A DNA stretch of 64,000 nucleotides, from contig NZ_FOSK01000008.1 of assembly GCF_900114245.1 (NCBI RefSeq), forward strand, positions 62,001 through 126,000, written 5' to 3'. Positions 25,786-34,375 of the stretch are shown one piece after another (position 1 is the first letter of the stretch; each line of letters opens with the position of its first letter). Made by a program: the position numbers and the translations under genes. This stretch comes from Pseudovibrio ascidiaceicola. Its GTDB lineage: Bacteria; Pseudomonadota; Alphaproteobacteria; Rhizobiales; Stappiaceae. The notes under the pieces were generated by a model. It ran no database searches. It saw only the letters and a program-made list of their open reading frames with translations, and was not told where the DNA came from.

Positions 25786-28700
25786 ATGACTGATATTAGC
25801 TATCCCGCCCCTAATTTTGACCGCGATACCATTGCAGCCCTTCTGCTGGAGCACTGGAACCTGAAAGGTGACTTGTCTCCATTGGAAAGCGAGCGCGACC
25901 AGAACCATCGCCTTGATGCAGAGGATGGCACGCGCTGGACGGTCAAGGTCGTCAATGCCAGTGAGCCCGACGCTGAGACTGGATTCCAGACAGCCATGCT
26001 GCAGCATCTTGCTGTGTCCTCTCCGGATTTGCCTATGCCGCGCCTCCGTCTGACAAAGGATGGTGGAGCCACACAGAGTGTCGCCGGACCGGATGGAGCA
26101 TCTCATGCCATGCGGGTGGTTTCCTGGGTTCCCGGGGTGCCGTTGGCTGAAACTCAGCGTGAAGATGGTGTTGTTGCCAGTTTGGGAACGTTGCTTGGCA
26201 AGATGGATAAGGCGCTGCGTGGTTTTGTGCATCCCGGTGCTTTGCGCAGCTTTGAGTGGGATTTACGTGCGGCTGGTGATGCCCGCGCGCGCCTGAGTGC
26301 CATTGGTGATCCTGATCAGCGGCGCGTGGTTGAGTACTTCCTTGATCGGTTTGACGGGATTGTTGCTCCGCAGTTTGCCGGCTTGAGAGCTGCTGTCATT
26401 CACAATGACGCCAATGACTGGAATGTGCTGGTTGATCCAGAAGATCATTCCCGCGTTTGTGGTCTTATTGATTTTGGTGACAGCCTGCATACGCCCGTTA
26501 TTGCAGAAGTTGCGATTGCGGCGGCCTATACGATTATGGAGGTGCCTGATCCGATTGGCGCTGCTGCTGATCTGGCTGCTGCCTACCATGCTGAGTATCC
26601 GTTGGATGAAGGGGAGGTTGATCTTCTCTTTGATCTGATTGCGATGCGGTTGGTGACAAGCGTGAGTTTGTCTGCTCTGCGGAAAGAGGAGACTGACGAC
26701 AATCCATACCTTGCTGTCAGTGAAGCACCAGCCTGGAACCTGCTTTACAAACTTTATGGCATGAAACCATCGTTTGCGACTGCAATCCTGCGCAAGGCCT
26801 GTGGCTTTGATGCTGTGCCGGGTGCTCGGAAGGTGGCGGCGTTTTGTGCAGAAAACCGGAACTCATTTGCCCCGTTGTTTGCGCGTCATCCCAAGCTCAT
26901 GTCCAAGGCGCTGGTGCCTTATGCTGATCCTGACAATGAGATGACAGTGACGTCTCGTGATCGCCAGCCAGAAGCTGCGCAGGAGTGGTGGGAAGAGTAC
27001 TGCGAGGCGCATGGCGTTGAGCTTGGCATTGGTCCATGGGGTGAAAGCCGCAGTGTTTACTCCTCGGATTTCTTTGAGAGCCGCTTCATCGAAGGAGAGC
27101 GTCGCCGGAACCATCTGGGGTTTGATTTGTTCCTGCCTTCAGGAACCCGTGTCTGTGCGCCAATGGATGGCAAGGTGCGGTCTGTGGTGATTGAGACAGA
27201 CCCGCTTGGTTATGGTTGCATGATTGCGCTGGACCATGAAACAGACTGTGGTCAGCCGTTTGTAAGCCTTTGGGGGCACATGGCCCATGAGGCAGCGAGC
27301 CGACTGAGCGCGGGTGATGTGATCAAAGCTGGTGAGACAGTCGGGTATCTGGGTGCGGAAGATGAGAACGGTGGTTGGGCTCCCCATCTTCACCTGCAGC
27401 TCTGTGCTGACGTTTCCTTGAGTGCTGAAGAAATTCTTGGTGTTGGCGAAAAGAAGTATCTTGATGTGTGGGCTGACTTGTTTCCGTCTGCCATCGATTT
27501 TGCTGGATTACCGCAAGAAACACTGGGCAGTACTGGGCGGTCAGTCGGCGAGATTGTTTCATCGCGTCGTCAGAACCTGCTGCCGAACCTGTCTATCTCT
27601 TACAGTGAGCCAATCAAATTTGTGCGTGGTGAAGGCGCTTATCTTATTGATCACCGCGGGCGGGCTTATCTGGATTGCTTCAACAATGTTTGCCATCTGG
27701 GCCATGCGCATCCAGATGTGGTTGAGGCCTTGTCTCATCAAGCGGGTTTGCTCAACACCAATACGCGGTACCTGCACGATAACATCGTTGAGTACTCTGA
27801 ACGCCTGACAGCGACACTGCCGGATGATCTGGCGGTTGCTTCGTTTGTGTGTACGGGCAGTGAGGCGAACAGCCTAATGCTCCGCATGGCAGAGGCGCAT
27901 ACCGGGCGCCGTGATGCGGTGGTTCTGGATTGGGCTTATCATGGCACCACGCCTGAGTTGATTGCGCTGAGCCCTTACAAGTACAAGCGCAATGGCGGGA
28001 AGGGACGGCCTGATCATGTGTTTGAAGCTGCTATTCCTGATGCATACCGCGCTCCTGCGGACTGGGTACCTGAGGAGATCACTGCGCGTTATGTGCAGAG
28101 CGTAGCCGAGCAGCTGGATCTGATGAAGAAACAAGGCCGTGCGCCAGCTTTCTTCATTGCTGAATCAATTCCAAGTGTGGCTGGTCAGGTGTTTATGCCA
28201 GATGGCTATCTGGATGAAGTTTACAAGCTGATCCGTGCTGAGGGTGGTTTGTGTGTGGCTGATGAAGTGCAGGTTGGGTTTGGTCGTGTCGGATCACATT
28301 GGTGGGCCTTTGAAACACAAGGCGTGACGCCGGATGTTGTGACTATGGGCAAACCGATTGGTAATGGCCATCCTATGGCCGCGCTCGTGACCACTCGTGA
28401 GGTTGCCGCCAGCTTTAACAATGGCATGGAATACTTCAACACCTTTGGTGGTAATCCTGTTTCCTGTGCTGTTGGGCTTTCTGTGCTGAACGTGATTGAA
28501 CGAGATGGATTGCGCGAGAATGCGCATGTTGTTGGTGACTACATCCTCTCTGGCTTCCGAAAGATGATGGAGAAGTATGAGTTTATTGGCGATGTGCGCG
28601 GCATGGGCTTGTTCCTGGGCATTGAGCTGGTGAAAGACCGCCGGACCAAAGAGCCAGCAACAGATATGGCGAGACGTGTTGCCAACCGTGCGAAGGACCT

Positions 28701-28848
28701 TGGTATCTTAATGGGAACCGAGGGGCCATATGACAATGTGTTGAAGATGCGGCCACCGATGATTTTTTCTAAGGAAAATGCCGATTACCTGCTGGATGTT
28801 CTCGATCAGGCCATGAATGAGTCCGTTTCAGCTCTGGAAACCATGTAA
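25786..28848 (+). CDS. Trimodular kinase / M23 peptidase-like / class-III aminotransferase-fold fusion
   Basis: 1020 residues in three modules. Residues ~20-330: APH/choline-kinase fold with catalytic motif [11 protein letters not shown] (His206, Asp208) and LIDFGDS. Residues ~420-560: M23 (LytM) fold retaining HLGFD (His443, Asp447) and HLHLQL (His534, His536). Residues ~590-1010: class-III PLP enzyme with [24 protein letters not shown] and PLP Lys856 in [11 protein letters not shown]. In humans the separate kinase HYKK phosphorylates hydroxylysine and the PLP enzyme PHYKPL or ETNPPL eliminates phosphate and ammonia; the fusion suggests sequential action on a hydroxylated amine. Substrate unknown; no signal peptide, so the M23 part is probably not a wall hydrolase. 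Divergent from an Lrp-type regulator. Confidence 0.93.
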   Translation: MTDISYPAPNFDRDTIAALLLEHWNLKGDLSPLESERDQNHRLDAEDGTRWTVKVVNASEPDAETGFQTAMLQHLAVSSPDLPMPRLRLTKDGGATQSVAGPDGASHAMRVVSWVPGVPLAETQREDGVVASLGTLLGKMDKALRGFVHPGALRSFEWDLRAAGDARARLSAIGDPDQRRVVEYFLDRFDGIVAPQFAGLRAAVIHNDANDWNVLVDPEDHSRVCGLIDFGDSLHTPVIAEVAIAAAYTIMEVPDPIGAAADLAAAYHAEYPLDEGEVDLLFDLIAMRLVTSVSLSALRKEETDDNPYLAVSEAPAWNLLYKLYGMKPSFATAILRKACGFDAVPGARKVAAFCAENRNSFAPLFARHPKLMSKALVPYADPDNEMTVTSRDRQPEAAQEWWEEYCEAHGVELGIGPWGESRSVYSSDFFESRFIEGERRRNHLGFDLFLPSGTRVCAPMDGKVRSVVIETDPLGYGCMIALDHETDCGQPFVSLWGHMAHEAASRLSAGDVIKAGETVGYLGAEDENGGWAPHLHLQLCADVSLSAEEILGVGEKKYLDVWADLFPSAIDFAGLPQETLGSTGRSVGEIVSSRRQNLLPNLSISYSEPIKFVRGEGAYLIDHRGRAYLDCFNNVCHLGHAHPDVVEALSHQAGLLNTNTRYLHDNIVEYSERLTATLPDDLAVASFVCTGSEANSLMLRMAEAHTGRRDAVVLDWAYHGTTPELIALSPYKYKRNGGKGRPDHVFEAAIPDAYRAPADWVPEEITARYVQSVAEQLDLMKKQGRAPAFFIAESIPSVAGQVFMPDGYLDEVYKLIRAEGGLCVADEVQVGFGRVGSHWWAFETQGVTPDVVTMGKPIGNGHPMAALVTTREVAASFNNGMEYFNTFGGNPVSCAVGLSVLNVIERDGLRENAHVVGDYILSGFRKMMEKYEFIGDVRGMGLFLGIELVKDRRTKEPATDMARRVANRAKDLGILMGTEGPYDNVLKMRPPMIFSKENADYLLDVLDQAMNESVSALETM

Positions 28849-28854
28849 ACTATC

Positions 28855-28883
28855 AAAAAAGGGCCAAAGTCTGGCCTTTTTTA
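28855..28883 (+). terminator. Intrinsic terminator after the fusion gene
   Basis: AAAAGGGCCA pairs with TGGCCTTTT around a five-base loop, with A-run and T-run on the two sides, eight bases after the stop. Confidence 0.85.
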
Positions 28884-29106
28884 CCTGAAGAATAGGCGGG
28901 GACAGGAAGTTGTCTCCGCTTTTTCTTTGACCTGAGGGCTAACGGGATGAAGGTAAGGGTGAGTTCAATTCATGTTCAAAATCCGGAAGCGTCGCTCTTG
29001 ATCGCAACGTCCTGAGTGCTCCGGCTTGTTGTTTTGGGTTTGTTTTAGAACAGGTTGGCATGCCATCCGTTTGAAAGCAGGCCCCAGAGTTTGAAGGTGG
29101 GCGAAC

Positions 29107-29412
29107 ATGGTAACCATTGAAAGCAGTGCAAGCATTACGGCCTGGGGTGAGCGAACCTTTGGGCAGGTGGCTGACCTGAATGCGTTGATTGCGCGGGCAA
29201 AAGAAGAGCTTGCCGCTCTACAGCTGGCTGTCGAAAGTGGCGAGAGTTCACGTGATGTCGCTGCGGATGCCGCAGAGATCGCGATCCTGCTGCATCGTCT
29301 TGTTGGTTTGCATGGCGCTGAGCTTTCATTTGCCGTTGACGAGAAAATGGCTCGCAACCGTACGCGCATCTGGTCTCTGGCTGGTGACGGCACTGGTCGC
29401 CACGTTGCTTAA
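29107..29412 (+). CDS. MazG-like dATP/dGTP pyrophosphohydrolase family protein
   Basis: 101 residues, all helical. The N-terminal WGERTFGQVADLNAL, central EEL, ADAAEIAILLHRLVG and C-terminal VDEKMARNRTRIW with GDGTGRHV match the small phage-associated NTP-PPase (DUF550) proteins that cut dNTPs to dNMP. The metal-binding Glu/Asp pairs (EEL, ADAAE) are mostly kept. It opens a three-gene phage-like block. No clear ribosome site is seen; ATG follows GGTGGGCGAAC. Confidence 0.7.
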   Translation: MVTIESSASITAWGERTFGQVADLNALIARAKEELAALQLAVESGESSRDVAADAAEIAILLHRLVGLHGAELSFAVDEKMARNRTRIWSLAGDGTGRHVA

Positions 29413-29525
29413 GCTTTTGGTTGTTGCTGCGGGCTGACCTGCCTGCGGTCTTCATCTCAACTTATCCCCCTTGTGACGCTGGATGGTACGCTTTTGCGTA
29501 GGCTAGGCGATCTATGGGGATCATG

Positions 29526-30296
29526 ATGAGTGAGACGACACCGCATCTAAAGCTGCCATTTCTGGCAGCTGCTCAAGCGCAAAAACATGTCACGCACAAC
29601 GAGGCTTTGGCACTTGTTGATCTGGTTGTGCAGCTTTGCGTTGTTTCCAACAGTGTGAGCACACCACCTGCAGACCCTGTAGAAGGGGGGCGTTATATCG
29701 TGCCTACTGCTGCGACGGGTGCTTTTGCCGGGCAGGAGAGTAAGATTGCAGCCTTTGATGCTGGCATCTGGCGGTTTTTAGCCCCGGTTGAGGGCTGGGC
29801 GGCATGGGTGCAAAGCCTTGGTGCGATGCAGGTTTTCTCTGGTGGCAGTTGGATTGGGTTTTCTTCTGTAACTGGGCTGGGCGTTGATAGCGTCACAGGC
29901 GGTGCGGCGTTTCAGCAGGAGAAGACTGTGCTGAGCGAGAGTGCTCATGGTGCGCAGAGTCAGTTTGTGACTGCGGATGAGCTGATCACCGTTTCTGGCG
30001 GTTTGACTGAGAGCTCGTTGGTTATCCCCTCCCGTGCAATTGTGTTTTGTGTGTCAGTCCGAGTGGTTGAGGCCGTTACGGGTGTAAGTTCCTATGACTG
30101 CGGAGTTGCTGGTGAGAGCAGCAAGTTTGGAGGGGGCTTAGGGATTGCGGCGGGTTCTAGTAATGCGGGCGTGATTGGGCCGACGGCGTATTATGTTGAC
30201 ACGCCAGTTCGGATGACCGCGAATACTGGTGACTTCACCGGAGGCAAGGTTCGATTGTCCTTGCATTACTTCCTACCAGTGGTGCCACAGAACTGA
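29526..30296 (+). CDS. DUF2793 phage/GTA-associated protein
   Basis: 256 residues. N-terminal TPHLKLPFLAAAQAQKHVTHNEAL and the ADPVEGGRYIVPTAATGAFAGQ plus GIWRFLAPVEGWAAWV segments define DUF2793, found in prophages and in gene transfer agent (GTA) loci, where a member is thought to be a particle spike or tail-fibre part. The C-terminal ~110 residues are a beta-rich, Gly/Ser-rich stretch like a receptor-binding domain. ATG 29526 follows GGGGATC; earlier ATG at 29514 is in frame. Two terminators follow. Confidence 0.82.
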   Translation: MSETTPHLKLPFLAAAQAQKHVTHNEALALVDLVVQLCVVSNSVSTPPADPVEGGRYIVPTAATGAFAGQESKIAAFDAGIWRFLAPVEGWAAWVQSLGAMQVFSGGSWIGFSSVTGLGVDSVTGGAAFQQEKTVLSESAHGAQSQFVTADELITVSGGLTESSLVIPSRAIVFCVSVRVVEAVTGVSSYDCGVAGESSKFGGGLGIAAGSSNAGVIGPTAYYVDTPVRMTANTGDFTGGKVRLSLHYFLPVVPQN

Positions 30297-30318
30297 TCCT
30301 TACTGTTTGAATTTCATG

Positions 30319-30340
30319 GGCCGCATCTGCGGCCTTTTTT
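30319..30340 (+). terminator. Terminator 1 after the DUF2793 gene
   Basis: GGCCGCA-TC-TGCGGCC followed by TTTTTT, 22 bases after the DUF2793 stop. Confidence 0.88.
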
Positions 30341-30349
30341 GTGTTTGCA

Positions 30350-30373
30350 CGGGGGCTTTGGCTCCCGTTTTTT
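30350..30373 (+). terminator. Terminator 2 before the endolysin gene
   Basis: CGGGGGC-TTTG-GCTCCCG (one G-T wobble) followed by TTTTTT, ten bases after the first terminator. It lies just ahead of the endolysin start and would block transcription from the DUF2793 gene. Confidence 0.75.
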
Positions 30374-30388
30374 ATTAGGGACTGAGAG

Positions 30389-31165
30389 ATGCAGGATACC
30401 TTCCAATTGATCGTTTCGGACTTGCTTGAGAGTGAAGGGGGATTTGCCCATCGAAGCCGTAAGGCTGATCCGGGCGGTCCAACAAACTTTGGCATTACTC
30501 AACGGACTTTGAGTGCGTGGCGGGGACAGTCTGTCAGTATTCAGGAGGTGCAGTCTATGGATCAGGCTGAGGCCATCGATATTTTTCGGGCGCAATATTG
30601 GGATGCTGTGAGGGGAGATAAAATGCCTTCAGGGTTGGATTATGCGCTTTTTGATTTTGCTGTGAACTCCGGGCCTGCGCGGGCGGTTAAAACGCTTCAA
30701 GCTATCCTTGGCGTTGTTGTTGATGGCGTGGCTGGTGTTGAAACGTTTGGAGCACTTGAAAAGCGTAATCTGCGTGATCTGGTCGGTAAGCTTTCGGCTG
30801 AGCGTCTGCGTTTTATGAAGCGGCTTAAGAACTGGCCTTACAACAAAAATGGATGGACGCGCCGGGTAAAGGATGTGCAGCAACGTTCGTTTGAGTTGAT
30901 CAAATCGCCAGCATCTGCGGCTCAATCACTGCCTGTCCGTGATGGAGTTATGCCAGATGGCGCAGCCAAAGCGCGAGGCGAGGAGACATCTGCAATGAGC
31001 ACTTGGTTGACGCCAGAAGGGATAAGTAAGGCCGGAGTGCTGATCTCCGCAGTTTCCGGCATGCTTGCTGGTTCTGGGCCGTTGCAGTGGGCATTCGCTT
31101 TTGCACTTGTTGTTGCAGCAGGCATTGGTGGTTATCTGATGATCCAGAAAGAACGGATGGCATAG
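30389..31165 (+). CDS. GH108 endolysin (N-acetylmuramidase) with C-terminal membrane segment
   Basis: 258 residues. The GH108 domain (residues ~5-95) has the catalytic ESEGGF (Glu16), DPGGPTNFGITQRTL and a WDAVRGDKMPSGLDYALFDF stretch; a PG_binding_3 domain (~96-165) has NSGPARAVKTLQAILG and ends in RRVKDVQQRSFELI. These lyse peptidoglycan at phage or GTA release. Residues ~212-252 form two hydrophobic segments (ISKAGVLISAVSG and WAFAFALVVAAGIGGYLMI), a holin-like or anchor tail. ATG 30389 has AGGGACTGAGAG before it. No separate holin gene is visible nearby. Confidence 0.85.
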   Translation: MQDTFQLIVSDLLESEGGFAHRSRKADPGGPTNFGITQRTLSAWRGQSVSIQEVQSMDQAEAIDIFRAQYWDAVRGDKMPSGLDYALFDFAVNSGPARAVKTLQAILGVVVDGVAGVETFGALEKRNLRDLVGKLSAERLRFMKRLKNWPYNKNGWTRRVKDVQQRSFELIKSPASAAQSLPVRDGVMPDGAAKARGEETSAMSTWLTPEGISKAGVLISAVSGMLAGSGPLQWAFAFALVVAAGIGGYLMIQKERMA

Positions 31166-31360
31166 GTTTAGCATGATGGCTGGGGGATGGGAGCTTACGC
31201 AGCGGTGCTGTAAAGCTCCCCAGTGATTTTGGAGCATCGGGCAATCTGTAGTGGGAACTACCAATGACGTTCTACCAAGGACGTTTTAGTGTGCTTGCAG
31301 GTTCTCTCAATACAACCGGGCACCAAAATTCTGAACTGCTGGAAAGGCATTGCAGGTTCC

Positions 31361-32761
31361 ATGAAAAAACTTAGCTTCGTTTCTCTTCTTCTTGGTTTTA
31401 CCGCTCTTACAAATGCGCATGCAGGTGAGGCTGTTGATCTGCTGATCACCAATGCGCACGTTCTGACCATGGATACGCAGAAGACCGTTTATGATCGCGG
31501 GCTTGTGGCAATCAAGGGCAATAAGATTGTGGCGGTATCTGACGGATCTGACAGTGCTGATTACAGTGCCGACAAAACCATTGATGCGGACGGCGATATT
31601 GTTATGCCCGGGATGATCAATGCGCACACCCACGTCTCTATGACTGTGTTCCGCTCATTGGCTGATGATGTTCCTGATCGCCTGCATCGGTATATCTTCC
31701 CGTTGGAGGGAGCACTTGTCTCACGTGATATGGTTCGTATTGGAGCGAACCTTGGTAACGTGGAGATGCTGAAGGGCGGCGTCACCACCTATGCTGATAT
31801 GTACTATTTTGAGGATGAAGTCGCGAAGACAGTCGATCAGATTGGCATGCGTGCTGTGCTTGGTGAGACTGTGATCAAGTTTCCGGTTGCAGATGCGAAG
31901 AATGCTGAAGAAGGTATCAAATACGCTTTGAACTTCATCGAGGAATACAAAGACCATCCACGCATTACGCCGGCATTTGCGCCTCATGCGCCGTATACAA
32001 ACACAACTGAGGTGCTTGTGAAGGTAAACGAGCTGGCGCAGGAAAAGGATGTTCCGGTCTTGATCCATCTTTCGGAATCATCTCGTGAAAGTGAGAAGAT
32101 TGATAAGCGGATGCCGGGTAAAACACCAATCGGTTACATGGCGGAAATCGGTGCGCTTTCAAAACACTGGGTGGCTGCGCATGCCATTACAGCAAATGAT
32201 GATGATATCCAGATTTTGAAGGATCATGATGTTGGTGTCTCTCACAATATGAGTGCCAATATCAAATCAGCGAAAGGTGTTGCGCCTGCCTTGAAGATGT
32301 TTGATCAGGGGCTTCGTATTGGTCTAGGGACTGACGGCCCAATGTCTGGCAATACGCTTTCCATCATTGATGAGTTGGGGCAGGTTGCGAAGGTCCACAA
32401 ACTGGCCAACAAAGACCGGGCTGCGATGCCTCCGGTTAAAGTGGTTGAAATGGCAACCATTGGTGCTGCGCGTGCACTGCATATGGAAGACAAGATCGGA
32501 TCACTGGAAGTCGGGAAACTAGCTGATGTGATTATCATCGATACCAAAGCGCCCAACATGGTGCCGATCTTTAACCCATATTCTGCACTGGTTTATTCTG
32601 CTTATGCCACCAATGTCAGCACCTCAATTGTTGATGGTCGTATTCTGATGGAAAACCGTAACGTGCTGACTGTGGATGAAGATCAAATCCGCAAGGAAGC
32701 GCAGGAATTTGCAGATGTCGTCCGTAAAACAGTCATTGATAAGGGTGAGGTTGTTCAATAG
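31361..32761 (+). CDS. Exported amidohydrolase (MTA/SAH deaminase-like)
   Basis: 466 residues. A signal peptide (MKKLSFVSLLLGFTALTNAHA) precedes the metal-dependent hydrolase barrel: NAHTHVSM (metal HxH), FAPHAPYTNT, IHLSES, VAAHAITANDDDIQIL, and GLGTDGPMSGN carrying the catalytic Asp. The pattern is closest to the methylthioadenosine / S-adenosylhomocysteine / guanine deaminase group, which is normally cytoplasmic; here export to the periplasm is predicted. ATG 31361 is chosen because it begins the signal peptide; a GTG 24 codons earlier is in frame. Exact substrate unknown. Confidence 0.85.
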   Translation: MKKLSFVSLLLGFTALTNAHAGEAVDLLITNAHVLTMDTQKTVYDRGLVAIKGNKIVAVSDGSDSADYSADKTIDADGDIVMPGMINAHTHVSMTVFRSLADDVPDRLHRYIFPLEGALVSRDMVRIGANLGNVEMLKGGVTTYADMYYFEDEVAKTVDQIGMRAVLGETVIKFPVADAKNAEEGIKYALNFIEEYKDHPRITPAFAPHAPYTNTTEVLVKVNELAQEKDVPVLIHLSESSRESEKIDKRMPGKTPIGYMAEIGALSKHWVAAHAITANDDDIQILKDHDVGVSHNMSANIKSAKGVAPALKMFDQGLRIGLGTDGPMSGNTLSIIDELGQVAKVHKLANKDRAAMPPVKVVEMATIGAARALHMEDKIGSLEVGKLADVIIIDTKAPNMVPIFNPYSALVYSAYATNVSTSIVDGRILMENRNVLTVDEDQIRKEAQEFADVVRKTVIDKGEVVQ

Positions 32762-32786
32762 GCCTTATTAAAAGCCGCATTTACGA

Positions 32787-32816
32787 GGGGACTGGCTTGG
32801 TCAGTTCCCTTTTTTG
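32787..32816 (+). terminator. Intrinsic terminator after the amidohydrolase gene
   Basis: GGGGACTG pairs with CAGTTCCC (one wobble) around GCTTGGT, followed by TTTTTT, about 26 bases after the stop. Confidence 0.82.
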
Positions 32817-32893
32817 TGCAAGCAAGTGCGCATCATTCAGCGCAGTACATAGGGCTAACCCAATCTGCAAAGAATACTGCCTTTGTGAGAAAA

Positions 32894-32970
32894 TGGTCGG
32901 GTAGGCCGGATTTGAACCGACGACCCCTTCACCCCCAGTGAAGTGCGCTACCAGGCTGCGCTACTACCCG
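32894..32970 (-). tRNA. tRNA-Pro (GGG anticodon)
   Basis: 77 bases on the minus strand. Acceptor stem CGGGTAG / CTACCCG, discriminator A and encoded CCA; D-arm with AGCCTGGTAG; anticodon stem CTTCA / TGAAG around loop CTGGGGG, anticodon GGG; T-arm with GGTTCGAATCC. All four stems pair. The surrounding 345-base gap (32762-33106) holds otherwise only the terminator on its left and no other gene. Confidence 0.95.
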
Positions 32971-33106
32971 AACCGTGAGGAACCTTGCGCCTGGGTGCGT
33001 TGCCGCATATGCAAGTATTCCTATTTGTGGAGCTGTCTTAACAGCTTACCACACAACTTTCCTACCTAATTCAGGTTGTCTGATCAAGGATCAAATGAGA
33101 CTGGGC

Positions 33107-34375
33107 TTATTGTGCTGGTGGAAAACGCCTGTAGCGTGAGATGCCGGATTCCGCTGCGATGATGGCCCACAGAATGCCGAGTAGCAGAAAGTAGTGGCGC
33201 CAATGATCTGTGTCGATAATGAAGCTAACACAAGCATGTAGCAGGAACGCGACGTAGGTACAGATGATGTATTTCTGCCAAGGTCGTGGCTTGAAGACAA
33301 GCGGTAAAGCTTTGATCAATGTCCAGAAAACAAGCGTTAAATAGGACAGGCCACCAAGCCACCCATAGGTTGTAAAGGCCTTTAGGTAGGCGTTGTGCTC
33401 ATCCTCTGGGAAGATGGAGTTAAAGCCGCCAACACCAAGGCCGAACGGGCGTTCTGTGACAAGTGTGAAGCCTTCTCCCCAACGTCCGAAACGCCCTAAA
33501 CGTGCGCCGTCATAATCCTGCACGAGCTTGGCGCGGAGCGTGAACATCTCCGAGATCGATTCAATTGAAAGAATTGCAAACAGCGCAATGATAAGGCCGA
33601 CACCTGCAAAACCAAGGATACCCAGCAGCTTCATGCGTGGGATTGAACGTCGCTCATTTATGAAGACCAGCAAAAACACCATGAGTGCGCCGCCCAGTGT
33701 CATGCCCCAAGCTGCCCGGGAGAAGGAAAGGAACGCACCCAGCAAGAGAATGAGCAGGGCGCCTGACTTGAAGATGTTCTCTCTCAAAGGCTTGGTTAGA
33801 ATGTCATAGGTGATCAGCAGGGTTGGTAGAAGCAGAAAGGGGCCATAGACGTTTGGGTCTTTGAAGGTGCCTTTTGCGCGGCCATACAGTGTGAACTGAT
33901 CATAAGCGCCGGGGAAGGCGTTGAAGTACCCAGCAATGGCGAGCAGTGTGGCAAACAGGGCTGCCAACAAGTAGCCCTTCTCAATGATGTCTATTCGCTC
34001 AATCTTTGCAGACAGTGTTGCTGCATACAAGAAGGACGAAAACGCCAGAAAGACCGTCACAGCGTAGAATATGGTAGCTTCTTTAGTGTCTGCAGCTGCT
34101 GGTAAGGCAAGAATTCCGCCTGCAATGTAAAAGCACAGCAGGATCAGAAGTGGCAGGATGTCTTTGCGCAGTTCCAGACCGAAGAAGGACCAGCCTACCA
34201 ATAGCAGGGCAATCAGCAGGTCATAGGGTGCTGGTTCTATGATGACGAGTGCGCTCACGGATGCGGTCAGAAACAGTAGCGCTCTGGCTATTGTTTCTGT
34301 TCCTATTGTCAGAGGCACATACCAGAAGGGGCGTGTGTTTCTGATTGCATCGTGTGGGCGCGACAGGTCGGTCAA
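33107..34375 (-). CDS. O-antigen ligase/polymerase family protein (Wzy/WaaL type)
   Basis: 422-residue inner-membrane protein with about 11-12 hydrophobic segments. The periplasmic-loop signature EDEHNAYLKAFTTYGWLGG marks the PF04932 ligase/polymerase family, which polymerises or ligates lipid-linked repeat units. ATG 34375 overlaps the upstream priming-transferase stop by four bases (ATGA), so both are made from one message. In this setting a polymerase for the polysaccharide is more likely than an LPS ligase. Confidence 0.88.
   Translation of the reverse strand: MTDLSRPHDAIRNTRPFWYVPLTIGTETIARALLFLTASVSALVIIEPAPYDLLIALLLVGWSFFGLELRKDILPLLILLCFYIAGGILALPAAADTKEATIFYAVTVFLAFSSFLYAATLSAKIERIDIIEKGYLLAALFATLLAIAGYFNAFPGAYDQFTLYGRAKGTFKDPNVYGPFLLLPTLLITYDILTKPLRENIFKSGALLILLLGAFLSFSRAAWGMTLGGALMVFLLVFINERRSIPRMKLLGILGFAGVGLIIALFAILSIESISEMFTLRAKLVQDYDGARLGRFGRWGEGFTLVTERPFGLGVGGFNSIFPEDEHNAYLKAFTTYGWLGGLSYLTLVFWTLIKALPLVFKPRPWQKYIICTYVAFLLHACVSFIIDTDHWRHYFLLLGILWAIIAAESGISRYRRFPPAQ

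Noticed and set aside
32894-32970. tRNA-Pro as a phage attachment site
   Set aside because: No duplicate of the tRNA end was noticed next to the 29-31 kb phage-like block, so integration there is not supported.
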